Source: Oceanicaulis alexandrii DSM 11625 (GTDB taxonomy: Bacteria > Pseudomonadota > Alphaproteobacteria > Caulobacterales > Maricaulaceae). Taken from it: a stretch of DNA of 64,000 nt. Positions 26,469 to 36,007 of the stretch are shown here, piece after piece (the first letter of the stretch is position 1; the number at the start of each line of letters is the position of its first letter). A program made the position numbers and the translations under genes. The stretch covers positions 1,674,001 to 1,738,000 of the forward strand of contig NZ_ATUP01000001.1 of the NCBI RefSeq assembly GCF_000420265.1, given 5' to 3'. The notes beneath the pieces were generated by a model. The model was not told the DNA's origin. It made no database searches and was given only the letters and a program-made list of their open reading frames with translations.

Positions 26469-27782
26469 CTACTTTTGCAGGTTTTCCACTGCGGCGGCGT
26501 GGGCGGCGTCGTCAAGCGTGTAGCCTGAAGCGATCCAGGCGGTCAGGGCCAGGCAAGCCGCTGGAAACAGGCTGATGAACAGACGTGATATGATCGCCGG
26601 GTCTTCAGCCTGCGAGGCTGCGGCCTGAAACAGCGTGAAACCCGACGCTACGATGATGACTGCGAGCCCGCTGGCGATTTTCTGCACCAGCGTCATCAGT
26701 CCGAAGGCGCGGGCTTCAATGCGCTCTCCGGTCAGGGAATGGCCATGGTCAACCGTATCCGCCATCATGGACCACAACATCACCGGAATTGCGGCGAGAC
26801 CCGCGCCCGCCACGATTAAACCCGCCAGAACCATCCAGGCTGAATTCGCCGCCATGAGAGACGTCAAGGCGATCGCTGCGACAAGCGCGCCAGTGACCAG
26901 CGCGTCCCGTTTGGATCTGAGACGGGCCATCAGGGGCCAGACGGGGGCGGCGAGAATGGTCGCGAGCGTCGGGGCGGCGAGGGCGAGCGGGATGAAATCG
27001 GTCATCATCGGCGACGCGTTGACGAAATACACAAGCGACGCCGTGAACGCGCCAAACCCAAGCATCGCCGTCACCATCACACCCAGCAGCTGCTGGAAGG
27101 GGCGGTTCGCCTTTACAGACCGGACAAGTCCCTGAAGCGCCAGATGGATAGGCCCGTCCGCCTGGCGACAAAGGGGCGCAATTCCAGGATCCGTCAGCCC
27201 GCGCCCCGTCAAAAGCAGCGCCCCTGTCGCGAGCAAGCCGAACACAGCGGCCGCCAGCGTGTATGCCGCCGCGCCGTCGCCAAACCTGTTGACAATCAAG
27301 GGGGTTGCTATGGCCACGCTCAAGCCGCCCAGCCCGGCGCCCACAACACGCGCCGCCGTCAGAGCGTCACGTTGGGACGATTGCAGGCTCAACCGGGTCG
27401 GCAACGCATTATAGGGCATGCTGGCGAGGCCGAAGGCGGTGCGGAACAGCAAATGGGTGAGCAAGGCCCAGACCGCTTTGAGCCAGAGCGGTCCATCAAT
27501 GCTTGTGAACAACAGGACGTAGCTGATCCCGATGAAAGGTGCGACGAGGCTGATCATTTTGAGATAGCCGAAGCCCTGCGCCATCTTGCGATCCGCCAGG
27601 GCTGCGAAGACCGGATCGGTGACGCCGTCCCAAATGAGGCCCAGCAAGATGAGGCCGCCTGCGAGCAAAGGCGGCAAGCCGATAATGTCAGTATAGAAAT
27701 ATAGAAGAAAGAGCGCTGCGCCCTGCCAGAATATCAAGAACGCCACATCGCCTGCGCCATAGAGCACAGAGGTTTTAATCAT
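26469..27782 (-). CDS. GPH-family (MelB-like) sugar:cation symporter / MFS transporter
   Basis: The 437-residue protein has 12 membrane helices. The N-terminal KTSVLYGAGDVAFLIFWQGA and FYTDIIGLPPLLAGGLILLG, followed by WDGVTDPVFAALADR, are characteristic of the glycoside-pentoside-hexuronide symporter family. PYNALPTRLSLQSSQRDALTAARV corresponds to the conserved loop after helix 4. It would import a sugar or similar solute with sodium or protons. It lies downstream of a small lipoprotein gene on the same strand (86-base gap) and upstream of the hybrid kinase. No sugar enzyme lies nearby, so the substrate is open. Confidence 0.88.
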   Translation of the reverse strand: MIKTSVLYGAGDVAFLIFWQGAALFLLYFYTDIIGLPPLLAGGLILLGLIWDGVTDPVFAALADRKMAQGFGYLKMISLVAPFIGISYVLLFTSIDGPLWLKAVWALLTHLLFRTAFGLASMPYNALPTRLSLQSSQRDALTAARVVGAGLGGLSVAIATPLIVNRFGDGAAAYTLAAAVFGLLATGALLLTGRGLTDPGIAPLCRQADGPIHLALQGLVRSVKANRPFQQLLGVMVTAMLGFGAFTASLVYFVNASPMMTDFIPLALAAPTLATILAAPVWPLMARLRSKRDALVTGALVAAIALTSLMAANSAWMVLAGLIVAGAGLAAIPVMLWSMMADTVDHGHSLTGERIEARAFGLMTLVQKIASGLAVIIVASGFTLFQAAASQAEDPAIISRLFISLFPAACLALTAWIASGYTLDDAAHAAAVENLQK

Positions 27783-27868
27783 GGCCGCATGCCCCCTTCG
27801 CCGCGGAGAGGCTAGCGTTGTTTTTGATCCGGCGCATAGCCGTTTTCAGCGTCGGGGCGTCAGCTGCG

Positions 27869-28204
27869 TCAGGGGGATAGGCGCTCGCTCGGGATCGAGA
27901 TCATCCATACGCCGTCAATATGTCCTACGATCTGGCCGCCCAGAGCATCGGCGTCTGATCGAGTCAGACATCCCGCGAGCGTTCGCATGTGATCGAGATG
28001 GGCGGCCGTCGCGCGAGCCTCGCCCAAGCGGCGGCATGGCGCGCCAGCGACAGGATAGCCGTCTCCGAAGGCGTTCACGCTGTCAGGAAAAGACCCGCCT
28101 TGTCCTGCCCCCGCCCGTGCAGGCTGCGTTGAAGCGCAACCTGCCAGCACGCCTGTGGTGATCAGTATCGTGGCGGTCAGAAGGGTGGAGCAGAAATGGA
28201 GCAT
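27869..28204 (-). CDS. Small putative lipoprotein
   Basis: The 111-residue protein has a lipoprotein signal (MLHFCSTLLTATILITTGVLAGC, lipobox LAGC near residue 23). The mature domain of about 85 residues has PVAGAPCRRLGEARATAAHL and LAGCLTRSDADALGG-type text. It resembles small alphaproteobacterial proteins of unknown function that carry the same CRRLGES-like motif and a terminal GV-LISVP-like strand. The signal peptide plus conserved Cys residues support a real gene. No function is assigned. Confidence 0.7.
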   Translation of the reverse strand: MLHFCSTLLTATILITTGVLAGCASTQPARAGAGQGGSFPDSVNAFGDGYPVAGAPCRRLGEARATAAHLDHMRTLAGCLTRSDADALGGQIVGHIDGVWMISIPSERLSP

Positions 28205-28493
28205 GCTGCAGCTCTCCGGCGGGCTCGAGCATGCTGCATCCAGAAGCTTTCAATTGGAAGCGATCATTGCCAGAGCGTTTGCGGATCGTCGAGCGATGGG
28301 AACTGTAAAGTTGTGTTGCGATTTGGCAACTTTCTAATCAACTACCTGATTAAGCTTACCAAAAAAGACTTGAAATTGGATGTGTGAACAACCTTGCAAG
28401 AAGCGGGATGCTTACGGTTGAAAGTAATTCTGGTCAGCGCGCGATGGTTTCTCTAGATCGGCATAATCATAATCAATTGGAGAGCGCTAAAAG
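28205..28493. promoter_or_regulatory. 289-base AT-rich leader of second TonB receptor
   Basis: This stretch is clearly richer in A and T than the rest of the window, especially 28310-28400, which has A-runs and words such as GATTAAGC and TTGAAATTGG. It should contain the receptor promoter and 5' untranslated region. TTGGAGAG near 28478 is the likely ribosome binding site. No coding potential or convincing riboswitch fold was recognised. Confidence 0.4.
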
Positions 28494-31112
28494 ATGAGTC
28501 TCAAAAAACGAGTTCTCGCGAGCACCATGTTGTCCGCAGCCATGGGCGTCGCCATGGGCGGCATGGCCAGCGCGCAGGTGGATCGCATTGTCGTCACCGC
28601 CACCAAGACCGAACAGGATTCCCAGAGCATCCCTGTCGCCGTCTCCGCGATCGGCGCTGATGATCTGGCCGAACTCGATGTGGATGTCTTTGCCGATTAT
28701 CTGGTCCAGTTGCCCGGCGTCACCGCTGGCGGCAGCGGTCCGGGTCAGAACACGATTTACATTCGTGGCATCGCCTCGACGACTCCGAACCTGACGACGG
28801 CCGGCGTCGCCGGCCTCGCGCCGAACGTGGCGTTCTATCTGGACGAACAGCCGCTGGCGCAGCCAGGTCGTAACCTGGATGTTTACGCTGTGGACCTTGA
28901 GCGCGTGGAAGTGCTGCCGGGTCCGCAAGGCACGTTGTTCGGCGCCTCCTCACAGGCCGGCACCGTCCGCATGATCACCAACAAGCCTCTGCTGGGTGTT
29001 TATGAGGCCGCCGCCAATTTCGGTCTGTCTTTCACCGAGGGCGGTGAAGAGAGCTACTCCACCGATGTCATGGTCAACCTGCCGGTGGGCGACAATTTCG
29101 CGCTCCGCATGGTGGGCTTCTGGGACCAGCAGGGCGGCTATATCGACAACGTCGCCGGCACCGTGAACACCTCGGAATCCGCACGCTTCCGTCCGTCCGG
29201 CGCCGTGCGCTCCAACGGCGTTCCCGTGAACGCCAATCGCGGCGGCTTCCAGGCTGGCGCGGATCTGTCCGCCGTCACCTTCATCGACGCGGACAATTCT
29301 GCGCTCGTTGAAGATGATTTCAACGACACGACCTATTCGGGCTTCCGGATTTCGGGTCGCTATGAGTTCAATCCTGACTGGCGCCTGACCGTGTCGGCCA
29401 TGAGCCAGCAGCTCGACACCGACGGCGTCTTCTTCCAGGATCCCGAGCTCGAGGACTACGACGTCCAGCGCTATAACGACGAATTCCTGGAAGATGATTT
29501 CGTCAACGCGTCCTGGACGCTCGAAGGTCGTCTGGCGATGCTGGACGTGGTCTATACCGGCGCGTTCACGGATCGTGATTCCGAGCAGGTCATCGACTAC
29601 ACCGAATACATGTTCGTGGGTCAGTACTTCCCGTACTACACCTGTGAAGGCTCTGTGACCTATCCCGGCGCAGCGGCGCCGTCGGGCACTTGCTACAGCC
29701 CGGAATCGGTTGTGGGTTCCACCACCAACACCACAGTGGAAAGCCATGAGCTGCGCTTCAACACGCCGCAAGACCAGCGCTGGCGCGTGACGGCGGGCGG
29801 CTTCTACTCCAGTACGGAAGTTGAAGAGCGCAACGACTTCACTTATTTCGGCAGCGTTGACGCTGATCCATTCGGTCCGTTCGCTCCTAACTTCCCGTTC
29901 CAGACCGGGTTCACGTCTGATGACGGTCCTTTCCCGGAGCCTGTGATCTTCCGCAACGACGTCAAGCGCACCGACGAGCAGCTGGGTCTGTTCGGCGAGG
30001 TCAGCTATGACCTGGTTCCGGGCGTGTTCGCCGTGACGGCGGGCGCTCGCTATTACGACATCGAAGTGGATCTGGCCGGCAGTGCGAACGCGTCGTTCTG
30101 TAACTCCGGCGGGACCGACGCCAACGCGTTCGGCACCGACATCTCCGACCTGTATAATGGTGATGGCCAGTACACCTTCCGCGGCACCTGCGACACCAGC
30201 CGCCACATCACCTATAACGACACCCAGTCCATCGCCGATATTCTGGCGATCGACCCGGCGCTCAGCCAGGCTCAGGCCCAGCAGATCTTCAACGCTGCGC
30301 GTGCGCCTGACGTTGCTGCAAGCGAAGGCTCGATCTTCAAGCTGACCGGTACCTGGACGCCTGCGGCTGGCATGCTGTTCTACGCAACCTATTCGGAAGG
30401 CTTCCGTCCGGGTCTGCTGAACCGTCCGGGCGGCGCGCCGGGGCCGAATGGCTACACCGTGCCGTTCGCCATCGATTCTGACGAGCTGACCAATTACGAG
30501 CTCGGCTGGAAACTCGACCTGTTCGAAGACCAGGTTCGCTTCAACGGCAGCGCCTTCTTCGTCGAGATCGAAGATCTGCAGACGACCATTTTCGACCCGT
30601 CCATCGTCAACCTCTTCTTCTCCGATAATGCGGCGAACGCCGAAATTCTCGGCCTTGAAGGTGATGTGACCTGGGCGCCTGCAGATGTGCCGGGCCTTAC
30701 GGTTTCCAGTGCCTTCTCGATCCTCGACAGCGAGATCACCGAAGTGCTCGTGCCGACCAATGATGTGGTCGTGGGCGAAGAGCTGGCTTATGCGCCGAAC
30801 CTGCAGCTGAACGCTCGTGCGCGTTATGAGTGGCAGCTTGAAAACACCTGGACGGCGCACGTGCAAGGTCAGGTGATCTATTCGAGCGACAGCCGTTCGG
30901 ACATCATCGAGATCAACGCAGCAGAAGTTGAGGGTTATGCAACGCTCGGCCTGCGCACCGGTCTGACGTCTGAAAACTGGAGCGCTGAGCTGTTCGTGGA
31001 CAATGTGACCAACGAAAACGCTGAGCTCGCCAACAACTACATTAACGACCGTGAACGCGTCACTCCGATGCGTCCGCGGACCTACGGGATTCGCTTCGGC
31101 ATTTCCTACTAG
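28494..31112 (+). CDS. TonB-dependent outer-membrane receptor
   Basis: The 872-residue protein has a signal peptide (MSLKKRVLASTMLSAAMGVA to ASAQ) followed at once by the TonB-box-like VDRIVVTATK. The plug (about residues 35-150) has TIYIRGIAS, VAFYLDEQPLAQPG and VLPGPQGTLFGASSQAGTVR. The barrel ends in YGIRFGISY. This branch of receptors commonly imports glycans, terpenoids or unknown substrates in Caulobacter relatives. The TPR-sulfotransferase is next on the same strand, but a perfect hairpin lies between them, so co-transcription would need readthrough. It is unlike the 2473-5433 receptor in length and plug sequence. Confidence 0.94.
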   Translation: MSLKKRVLASTMLSAAMGVAMGGMASAQVDRIVVTATKTEQDSQSIPVAVSAIGADDLAELDVDVFADYLVQLPGVTAGGSGPGQNTIYIRGIASTTPNLTTAGVAGLAPNVAFYLDEQPLAQPGRNLDVYAVDLERVEVLPGPQGTLFGASSQAGTVRMITNKPLLGVYEAAANFGLSFTEGGEESYSTDVMVNLPVGDNFALRMVGFWDQQGGYIDNVAGTVNTSESARFRPSGAVRSNGVPVNANRGGFQAGADLSAVTFIDADNSALVEDDFNDTTYSGFRISGRYEFNPDWRLTVSAMSQQLDTDGVFFQDPELEDYDVQRYNDEFLEDDFVNASWTLEGRLAMLDVVYTGAFTDRDSEQVIDYTEYMFVGQYFPYYTCEGSVTYPGAAAPSGTCYSPESVVGSTTNTTVESHELRFNTPQDQRWRVTAGGFYSSTEVEERNDFTYFGSVDADPFGPFAPNFPFQTGFTSDDGPFPEPVIFRNDVKRTDEQLGLFGEVSYDLVPGVFAVTAGARYYDIEVDLAGSANASFCNSGGTDANAFGTDISDLYNGDGQYTFRGTCDTSRHITYNDTQSIADILAIDPALSQAQAQQIFNAARAPDVAASEGSIFKLTGTWTPAAGMLFYATYSEGFRPGLLNRPGGAPGPNGYTVPFAIDSDELTNYELGWKLDLFEDQVRFNGSAFFVEIEDLQTTIFDPSIVNLFFSDNAANAEILGLEGDVTWAPADVPGLTVSSAFSILDSEITEVLVPTNDVVVGEELAYAPNLQLNARARYEWQLENTWTAHVQGQVIYSSDSRSDIIEINAAEVEGYATLGLRTGLTSENWSAELFVDNVTNENAELANNYINDRERVTPMRPRTYGIRFGISY

Positions 31113-31121
31113 GACCTGATG

Positions 31122-31150
31122 ACGCCCGGCCCGCATCACGGGCCGGGCGT
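31122..31150 (+). terminator. Rho-independent-type hairpin after TonB receptor
   Basis: ACGCCCGGCCCG (31122-31133) and CGGGCCGGGCGT (31139-31150) form a perfect 12-bp stem with loop CATCA, beginning 9 bases after the receptor stop. Only a short pyrimidine tract (TCTC) follows, so termination may be partial. Confidence 0.75.
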
Positions 31151-31209
31151 TCTCACGTATGCGGCGTCCCATTTGGCATGGGGCGCCCATCGTGTTTTAT
31201 GGAGACGTG

Positions 31210-33234
31210 ATGTCCACTGACGACCCGCACTCACTGGCCCTGCGCGCCGCTGAAACGCACATGCGTTCGGGCGCCTTCGAGTTGGCGCTCAAAGCGCTGC
31301 AGCCGGTGTTGCAGGCCGATCCCGACATGGTGGACGCCCTCTATCTGGCGGCGGTCTCTCAGCGTTATCTGAAACAGACAGACGCTGCACGTGCGACGCT
31401 TGACCATTTGTTGCAGGTCGCCCCGGATTTCGGGCGCGGGCTACAAGAAGGCGGTCATCTGCATCGTGATCGGGGAGAGATCGACCGGGCGCTGCAGAGT
31501 TACCGTGCTGCAGTGCGCGCCAATCCGGCCCTGCATGCCGCCTGGATGGCGCAAGCTGAAATTCTGAGCGCCAGCGGACTGGGTGATGAAGCACGCATGG
31601 CGCAGCTTCAGGCGGAGCAGATCAGGGCTTTGCCGCCCGCGCTTCAGGCGGCCATGCACCATCTTCACGAAAACCGTCTGTTGAAAGCGGAAAGCCTGTG
31701 CCGGTCCTGGCTGACGCAGCATCCCAAGGATGTCGCCGGCATGCGCCTGCTGGCCGAAATCGGCTCGCGGCTGGGGGTTCTGGAAGATGCAGAATTCCTG
31801 CTTGAGAGCGCAGTATCGTTTGAGCCTGACAATGCAGATTTGCGGGTCGATTATATCCGCATCCTGCGCAAGCGTCAGAAATTCGAGAAGGCGCTGAGCG
31901 AGGCGCAAGCGCTTTATGAGCGCGATCCGGAGAACCCCGTCTTCGCCTCCCAGCTCGCCATCGAACGTATGCAGACCGGTGATTATCAAAAGGCGGTCGC
32001 CTTGTTTGATGAAGTCCTCGAGCGCGCGCCCGGTGATCCTTCCACCCTGACATCGCGCGGCCACGCCTTGAAAACCTGGGGCCGGTCCGAGCCGGCGATC
32101 CAGTCCTATCAGGCGGCCTGTGCGTCCGACCCGGCCCATGGCGACGCCTGGTATGGCCTCGCCAATCTGAAAACCTATCGATTTTCCGCCGATGAGCGCG
32201 CTGTCATGCAGCGCGAAGAAGCCCGTGCGGGACAGACGCTTCAGACCCGGATCAACCTCAACTTTTCACTTGGCAAGGCGTTTGAGGACGAAGGTGATTT
32301 CGAAGCGGCCTTTGAGCATTACCAGCGCGGCAATGCGCTGAAGACGCGCCAGACCCGGTATACGACCGAGCAGATCCAGGTGGAGTTTGACGCGCAAAAG
32401 CAGTTTTGCACGCCCGCGCTCTTCAGCTCTGACGCCCCCATGGGAGAGCCGGCGACTGACCCGATTTTCATTGTGGGTTTGCCGCGCGCCGGCTCGACGC
32501 TGCTTGAACAGATCCTGGCGTCCCACAGCCAGGTCGATGGGACGCTGGAGCTGCCCAACATCATCTCGATCAGCCACGGCTTGCGCGGTCGCGACCGGGC
32601 CAGCGACAAGACGCGTTATCCGCGCATCCTGTCAGAGCTTGATGAGGATCAGCTGGCCAAGCTCGGGCGCCGCTATCTGGACGAGACCGCCATTCACCGC
32701 AAGGGCGCGCCGTTCTTCACAGACAAGATGCCCAACAATTTCCGTCATGTGGGGCTGATCAAGAAGATCCTGCCGCAGGCGAAGATCATCGACGCGCGCC
32801 GCCATCCCATGGCGTGCTGCGTGTCGGGCTTCAAGCAATTGTTCGCCGAAGGCCAGGAGTTCACCTACGGACTCGAGGAAATCGGCGCGTATTATCGCGG
32901 CTATGTGGACCTGATGGACCATTGGGACGCGGTGATGCCGGGTCAGGTCCTGCGTGTGATCCACGAGGATGTGGTCAGCGATCTGGAGAACCAGGTGCGC
33001 CGGATCCTCGACTATTGCGGTTTGCCGTTCGAGCAGGCCTGCGTGGACTTTCACAAGACCAAACGCGAAGTGCGCACTGCCAGCTCCGAGCAGGTGCGCC
33101 AGCCCATCAACACCAAAGGCCTTGAGCAGTGGAAGGCGTATGACGCCTGGCTTGATCCGCTGCGTGAGGCGCTCGGCCCTGTCTGTGACGACTGGCGCAG
33201 GGATTCCTCGATTGAAATCGCCGTCCGCTCCTAA
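31210..33234 (+). CDS. TPR-repeat sulfotransferase family protein
   Basis: The 674-residue protein was started at ATG 31210, just after TGGAGACG. The earlier in-frame ATG gives an atypical leader. The first 390 residues are tetratricopeptide repeats (for example ALKALQPVLQADPDMVDALY and ALSEAQALYERDPENPVFAS). The C-terminal sulfotransferase domain has the 5'-phosphosulfate loop IVGLPRAGSTLLEQILASHS and a 3'-phosphate-binding segment around DARRHPMACCVSGFKQL. It should transfer sulfate from PAPS to a glycan, lipid or protein Tyr; the acceptor is unknown. There is no signal peptide, so it is cytosolic. It lies behind a TonB receptor and 17 bases before the BCCT gene. Confidence 0.92.
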   Translation: MSTDDPHSLALRAAETHMRSGAFELALKALQPVLQADPDMVDALYLAAVSQRYLKQTDAARATLDHLLQVAPDFGRGLQEGGHLHRDRGEIDRALQSYRAAVRANPALHAAWMAQAEILSASGLGDEARMAQLQAEQIRALPPALQAAMHHLHENRLLKAESLCRSWLTQHPKDVAGMRLLAEIGSRLGVLEDAEFLLESAVSFEPDNADLRVDYIRILRKRQKFEKALSEAQALYERDPENPVFASQLAIERMQTGDYQKAVALFDEVLERAPGDPSTLTSRGHALKTWGRSEPAIQSYQAACASDPAHGDAWYGLANLKTYRFSADERAVMQREEARAGQTLQTRINLNFSLGKAFEDEGDFEAAFEHYQRGNALKTRQTRYTTEQIQVEFDAQKQFCTPALFSSDAPMGEPATDPIFIVGLPRAGSTLLEQILASHSQVDGTLELPNIISISHGLRGRDRASDKTRYPRILSELDEDQLAKLGRRYLDETAIHRKGAPFFTDKMPNNFRHVGLIKKILPQAKIIDARRHPMACCVSGFKQLFAEGQEFTYGLEEIGAYYRGYVDLMDHWDAVMPGQVLRVIHEDVVSDLENQVRRILDYCGLPFEQACVDFHKTKREVRTASSEQVRQPINTKGLEQWKAYDAWLDPLREALGPVCDDWRRDSSIEIAVRS

Positions 33235-33251
33235 CGAGAGACTGTCCGCCC

Positions 33252-35198
33252 ATGAAAAAGTTTGAACCCGCCGTCTTCATTCCGGCCGCTGTTCTGATCT
33301 TCGCCGGTGTCGCCTATGCCGTGCTGGCGGGGGATCAGGCGGAAGCGCTTTTCGGGGATCTGCGCACGCTCATCACCGTGAATGCGGGTTGGGTGTATTC
33401 GGTCGGGGTCGGCATTTTTCTGGTCGCCGCCGTTATCGTGGCGCTGTCTGATTGGGGGCGGATCAAGCTGGGGCCAGACGATTCAGAGCCCGAATACGGG
33501 TTTCTGGGCTGGTTCGCGATGCTGTTTTCCGCAGGCATGGGCATTGGCCTGATGTTCTTCGCGGTCGCTGAACCGCTGACCCATTACGTCTCGCCGCCCA
33601 CGGGAGACCCCGAGACGGTGGCGGCGGCCGAGCAGGCGATGGTCCTGACCTTTTTTCACTGGGGGATTCATGCCTGGGCGGTCTATGCGATCGTGGGCCT
33701 GAGCCTGGCCTATTTCGCTTTTCGCCATAACCTGCCGCTGACCATCCGTTCCGCGCTCTACCCGCTGATCGGGGAGCGGATTTACGGTCCGATCGGGCAT
33801 GCCGTGGATGTAGTGGCGATCCTGGGCACGTTGTTCGGCGTCGCGACATCGCTGGGCTACGGCGTCAGCCAGATCAACGCCGGGCTCAATTCGCTGTTTG
33901 GCTTGCCGATTTCGCCGCCAGTACAGGTCGGCCTGATCGTGCTGATCACGGCGCTGGCCACCACGTCCGTGCTGGCGGGGCTGGATGCGGGCATCAAACG
34001 GCTCAGCGAGTTGAACTTGTTTCTCGCCATTGGCTTGATGGTGTTCGTCTTCATCGCCGGGCCGACCCTGTTCCTGATCGGCGCCTATGTTCAGAACATC
34101 GGCGATTACGTCGATCAGCTGGCGCTTCTGACGTTCAATGTCGACGCCTATGGCGACGGCGTGTGGGTCAATGACTGGACGCTGTTTTACTGGGGCTGGT
34201 GGATTTCCTGGTCTCCGTTCGTGGGCATGTTCATTGCGCGTATTTCACGCGGCCGGACCATCCGGGAATTCATTCTGGGCGTTCTGTTCGGCCCGACCCT
34301 GTTCACTTTCCTGTGGATGACGATCTACGGCAATACGGCCCTGTTGCAGGCGGTCAGCGGCACGGCCGAGCCTTTGCTGCAGCTGGTGCGGGACGGGGAT
34401 ACGCCCCTGGTCTTGTTCACTTTCCTGGAGAGCTTGCCGTTCAGCGCCATCACCTCGGTGCTGGCGATCATTCTGGTCACCACCTTTTTCGTCACCTCAT
34501 CGGATTCCGGCTCGCTGGTGAAAGCCACGCTGGCGTCGGGCGGGGCGCTGACACCGCCGCTCTGGCAGCGGTTCTTCTGGGCGGTTCTGGAGGGCGTCGT
34601 CGCGGCGGTTCTGCTGTTGACCGGTGGATTGGCGGCCTTGCAATCGGCGACAATCGCGGCGGCTTTGCCTTTCACCTTCGTGATCTTCCTTGCTTTTATC
34701 GGGCTCATGCGCGCCTGGTCGATGGAGACGGCGCGACGCGCCGGTGTGAAATCCGCGCCGCAATTGCCCGTCGAGGGCGCCGCCGTGCCCTGGCGCACCC
34801 GGCTCAAGCTGATGTTCTCCACGCCCAAACCGGAAGATGTCCGGTTCTGGATGAAGGAGGCGGTGGAGCCTGCCTTTCAGGACGTGATTCCGGAAATGGA
34901 GGGGCAGGGGCTGAGCGCGCGGATCGAGTGGAGCGAGGATGAAGATCGCGTCTGGCTGACCGTTTCGCACGGTGAGCAGCCCGACTTCATCTATGGCGTT
35001 GAGCTGAAAAACTATGAAGAGGCGCCCGCGCCCGGATCAAGCCTCACTCAGCAGAACTCTCGCGGGGAAGTCTTCCTGACCGAGGGCGGCCAGCATTACT
35101 GCATCTACGGCTATTCCAAGACGCAGGTCATTCGCGACCTGATTCGCCATTTCGAGCGTCACCGTCAGTGGATCCACCATCTGGTGAATGTGAATTAG
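33252..35198 (+). CDS. BCCT-family betaine/choline/carnitine transporter
   Basis: This 648-residue transporter has 12 membrane helices in residues 1-500. The family signature is clear in WTLFYWGWWISWSPFVGMFI followed by ARISRGRTIREF. GMGIGLMFFAVAEPLTHY and FVTSSDSGSLV are also characteristic. The cytosolic C-terminal domain of about 150 residues (FWMKEAVEPAFQDVIPEMEG onward) matches the long tail of BetT-type choline transporters, where it takes part in osmotic regulation. It probably imports choline or betaine with protons or sodium. It starts 17 bases after the sulfotransferase and converges on hutC, so a link to histidine catabolism is not shown. Confidence 0.94.
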   Translation: MKKFEPAVFIPAAVLIFAGVAYAVLAGDQAEALFGDLRTLITVNAGWVYSVGVGIFLVAAVIVALSDWGRIKLGPDDSEPEYGFLGWFAMLFSAGMGIGLMFFAVAEPLTHYVSPPTGDPETVAAAEQAMVLTFFHWGIHAWAVYAIVGLSLAYFAFRHNLPLTIRSALYPLIGERIYGPIGHAVDVVAILGTLFGVATSLGYGVSQINAGLNSLFGLPISPPVQVGLIVLITALATTSVLAGLDAGIKRLSELNLFLAIGLMVFVFIAGPTLFLIGAYVQNIGDYVDQLALLTFNVDAYGDGVWVNDWTLFYWGWWISWSPFVGMFIARISRGRTIREFILGVLFGPTLFTFLWMTIYGNTALLQAVSGTAEPLLQLVRDGDTPLVLFTFLESLPFSAITSVLAIILVTTFFVTSSDSGSLVKATLASGGALTPPLWQRFFWAVLEGVVAAVLLLTGGLAALQSATIAAALPFTFVIFLAFIGLMRAWSMETARRAGVKSAPQLPVEGAAVPWRTRLKLMFSTPKPEDVRFWMKEAVEPAFQDVIPEMEGQGLSARIEWSEDEDRVWLTVSHGEQPDFIYGVELKNYEEAPAPGSSLTQQNSRGEVFLTEGGQHYCIYGYSKTQVIRDLIRHFERHRQWIHHLVNVN

Positions 35199-35218
35199 CG
35201 TCGTCCGAGATGGACAGA

Positions 35219-35911
35219 TCAGACCAGGTCGCCGGATTCAGTGACGATCTGAAAGGCTGACGCCGCATGCGATAGCCGAACCGAGGTCAGGGGGGAATCC
35301 CGGAATCGGGTCTGCCGCTCGATCACGAAGACGGGCTCTGACTCGGTCAGCCCCAGATGGGTCTGGTCGATGGCGTGCGCCAGTTCGGCGCGCAACGCGG
35401 TCCGGATGAAGGAATACGGCGCCCGCTGGACCAGCCATTCATTGGGGCTGACCGTATCAAACGGGGCGTCCGCCGCTTCTGGCACCGTATCAAGATTGAT
35501 CAGCCGGTCTTCCAGCTGGAAGGGCTTGCCGTCGCTCAGATGCAGACAGCGCACATGCCGGAGCGGCGCGCCCTTGAACAGGGCCTGGTCCAGTGGCGAC
35601 GACGCGCCGTCATCCACACAAATGCGCCGGTAGCCATAGACAGCGCCACGCGCTTCGATTTCATGACGCACGATCGGAATGGTCAGCGTGGATCGGTGTC
35701 CGCGCCGGTCCACGACGCGCGTGCCAGCGCGGCGCTTGCGCTCGATCAGTCCGGCTTCGGACAAGCTCGATAACGCGCGCCGGATCGTGCCGCGGGCGAC
35801 ACCGAATTCTTCGGCCAGATCATCCTCGCGCGGCAGGGTGTGACCGGCCGGCCAGGTCTGGTCGTTGATCCGGCGTAACATCTCGGTGCGGATGGTTTCA
35901 TACGGGTGCAT
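35219..35911 (-). CDS. hutC: GntR/HutC-family repressor of histidine utilisation
   Basis: The 230-residue protein has a GntR winged helix (about residues 5-70: [20 protein letters not shown] followed by [14 protein letters not shown]) and a C-terminal UTRA ligand-binding domain with [20 protein letters not shown]. HutC represses hut genes until urocanate, the first product of the pathway, binds the UTRA domain. It is divergent from hutI across 96 bases that contain a consensus HutC operator, which supports both the function and autoregulation. Confidence 0.92.
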   Translation of the reverse strand: MHPYETIRTEMLRRINDQTWPAGHTLPREDDLAEEFGVARGTIRRALSSLSEAGLIERKRRAGTRVVDRRGHRSTLTIPIVRHEIEARGAVYGYRRICVDDGASSPLDQALFKGAPLRHVRCLHLSDGKPFQLEDRLINLDTVPEAADAPFDTVSPNEWLVQRAPYSFIRTALRAELAHAIDQTHLGLTESEPVFVIERQTRFRDSPLTSVRLSHAASAFQIVTESGDLV

Positions 35912-35970
35912 GACGCCCTTTTAAGCACGCTCGTCACAAGAGCAAAGCCTGGCTTGATCCTCGCTTTTTA

Positions 35971-35984
35971 TATGTATAGACATA
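35971..35984. promoter_or_regulatory. HutC/GntR operator palindrome
   Basis: TATGT-ATAG-ACATA (35971-35984) is an inverted repeat with 5-bp arms. It contains GTATAGAC (35974-35981), which fits the GTMTAKAC consensus of the HutC branch of GntR regulators. It lies 24 bases before the hutI ATG and 59 bases from the hutC start, so one site could control both. The overlapping CATAAT may be a -10 element. Confidence 0.8.
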
Positions 35985-36007
35985 ATGGAAGCGCAGATGG
36001 GCCTATC

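Noticed and set aside
28950-31190. Long minus-strand open frame (746 codons) opposite the second TonB receptor
   Set aside because: It is the antisense of a clear receptor gene with signal peptide, plug and barrel. Its translation is low-complexity, rich in Arg, His, Val and Gly, and has no recognisable domain. Long antisense frames are expected in GC-rich codon-biased genes.
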